From Kiritimatiellia bacterium (lineage in GTDB: Bacteria; Verrucomicrobiota; Kiritimatiellia; RFP12; UBA1067): DNA of 6,709 bases. The notes beneath the pieces were generated by a model. That model made no database searches. It worked only from the letters and a program-made list of their open reading frames with translations, and had not been told where the DNA came from. A program made the translations under genes and the position numbers. The stretch covers positions 1 to 6,709 of the forward strand of contig JAGBXE010000075.1 of assembly GCA_017629455.1 (NCBI GenBank), given 5' to 3'. This document shows, in pieces, positions 6,281 through 6,709 of this stretch (positions are counted from its first letter, which is position 1; each line of letters begins with the position of its first letter).

Positions 6281-6709
6281 TTAGTGCTTCGTCTTGCCGA
6301 AAATATTGCCGTATCTATTGAGATTCAGAGCCTCGACGAACGATGCAATCTTTGTTGTCGTGGAGCACGGATCGATTGACGCATCCATGCAATCGCCCTC
6401 AAGCGTCAGCAGCGGGCAGCCGATTGAATCGAGCGTATCGCGCAGAAGTTTCGAGAAGGATCGATCGGCAAGCGAGCACCTGCCAAAACCATGCGTATAA
6501 AGAATGACGCCGTTAAATTTACCCGCGGGGACTGCCTCCTTCACGTATCCGACGCGCTGCGCAGGATCTAAGAAGCCCGACTGCAAAAGCTTACGCGCAA
6601 GTGAGCGGTAAGGATCCTTCGGGTCGAGCATCTCCCAGCCGACAAAGTTCGTCTCCTCAAACACGATCGGCGCATTGCAGACGTTCTCGATAAAATCAAG
6701 ATGTTTTGA
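6281..6709 (-). CDS. 2-hydroxyacyl-CoA dehydratase / benzoyl-CoA reductase subunit (HgdB/BcrC-type), C-terminal part
   Basis: The frame is open from the right edge of the window to TAA at 6283-6281, giving 142 visible residues; the 5' part of the gene lies outside. Family members carry [4Fe-4S] clusters and, with an ATP-dependent activator, perform radical dehydration of 2-hydroxyacyl-CoA or reduction of aryl-CoA. Supporting sequence, numbered from the edge, includes HLDFIENVCNAPIVFEETNF (3-22), then GVILYTHGFGRCSLADR (67-83), where Cys78 is a candidate cluster ligand. PLLTLEGDCMDASID (99-113) and TTTKIASFVEALN (117-129) then match the family's C-terminal pattern of L-x-LEGD followed by an Arg/Lys-rich helix. 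A GTG at 6664 could be taken as a start, but the conserved-looking sequence continues through it to the window edge, so it is internal. Some family members are uncharacterised single proteins linked to the activator ATPase, and this could be one of them; the exact substrate cannot be told. Confidence 0.75.
   Translation of the reverse strand, partial: SKHLDFIENVCNAPIVFEETNFVGWEMLDPKDPYRSLARKLLQSGFLDPAQRVGYVKEAVPAGKFNGVILYTHGFGRCSLADRSFSKLLRDTLDSIGCPLLTLEGDCMDASIDPCSTTTKIASFVEALNLNRYGNIFGKTKH

Noticed and set aside
6662..6664. GTG at 6664 on the - strand as the start of a 127-residue protein
   Set aside because: The same frame stays open to the window edge and carries family-like sequence (HLDFIENVCNAPIV), so the GTG encodes an internal valine of a truncated gene.

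Overview
The window looks like a chromosomal segment of a Gram-negative-type bacterium of roughly even base composition. An MsbA-like lipid exporter, a lipoprotein-type signal sequence and a large GH67-like polysaccharide-degrading protein together suggest a polysaccharide-degrading lineage, possibly the Planctomycetes-Verrucomicrobia-Chlamydiae-Lentisphaerae group. That placement is an inference from gene style; there is no rRNA or other taxonomic marker here. I see no mobile element, tRNA, rRNA or CRISPR array.

Layout: two genes on the + strand face two genes on the - strand. On the + strand, positions 1-146 carry a strong ribosome-binding site and a short reading frame encoding a lipoprotein-like signal peptide. 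It stops just before, and out of frame with, a long glycoside-hydrolase-like gene (147-2837). A 38-base gap with no terminator follows, then an MsbA-like ABC exporter (2876-4858). A perfect 11-bp hairpin (4864-4893) separates it from the convergent - strand pair. On the - strand, transcription enters from the right edge with the C-terminal part of a 2-hydroxyacyl-CoA dehydratase/benzoyl-CoA reductase (HgdB/BcrC-type) subunit (6281-6709, cut by the window). Fifteen bases later comes the AAA+ replication-repair ATPase RarA (4883-6265).

The genes do not form an obvious single pathway. The GH-like gene and the exporter are close enough to share a transcript, as are the dehydratase-like gene and rarA, but no functional link is evident inside either pair.

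The two points most worth following are the apparent frame break between the signal peptide and the GH-like protein, and that protein's two-module architecture, with a second barrel-like domain at the C-terminus. I found no convincing new defence, mobile or RNA-based system.
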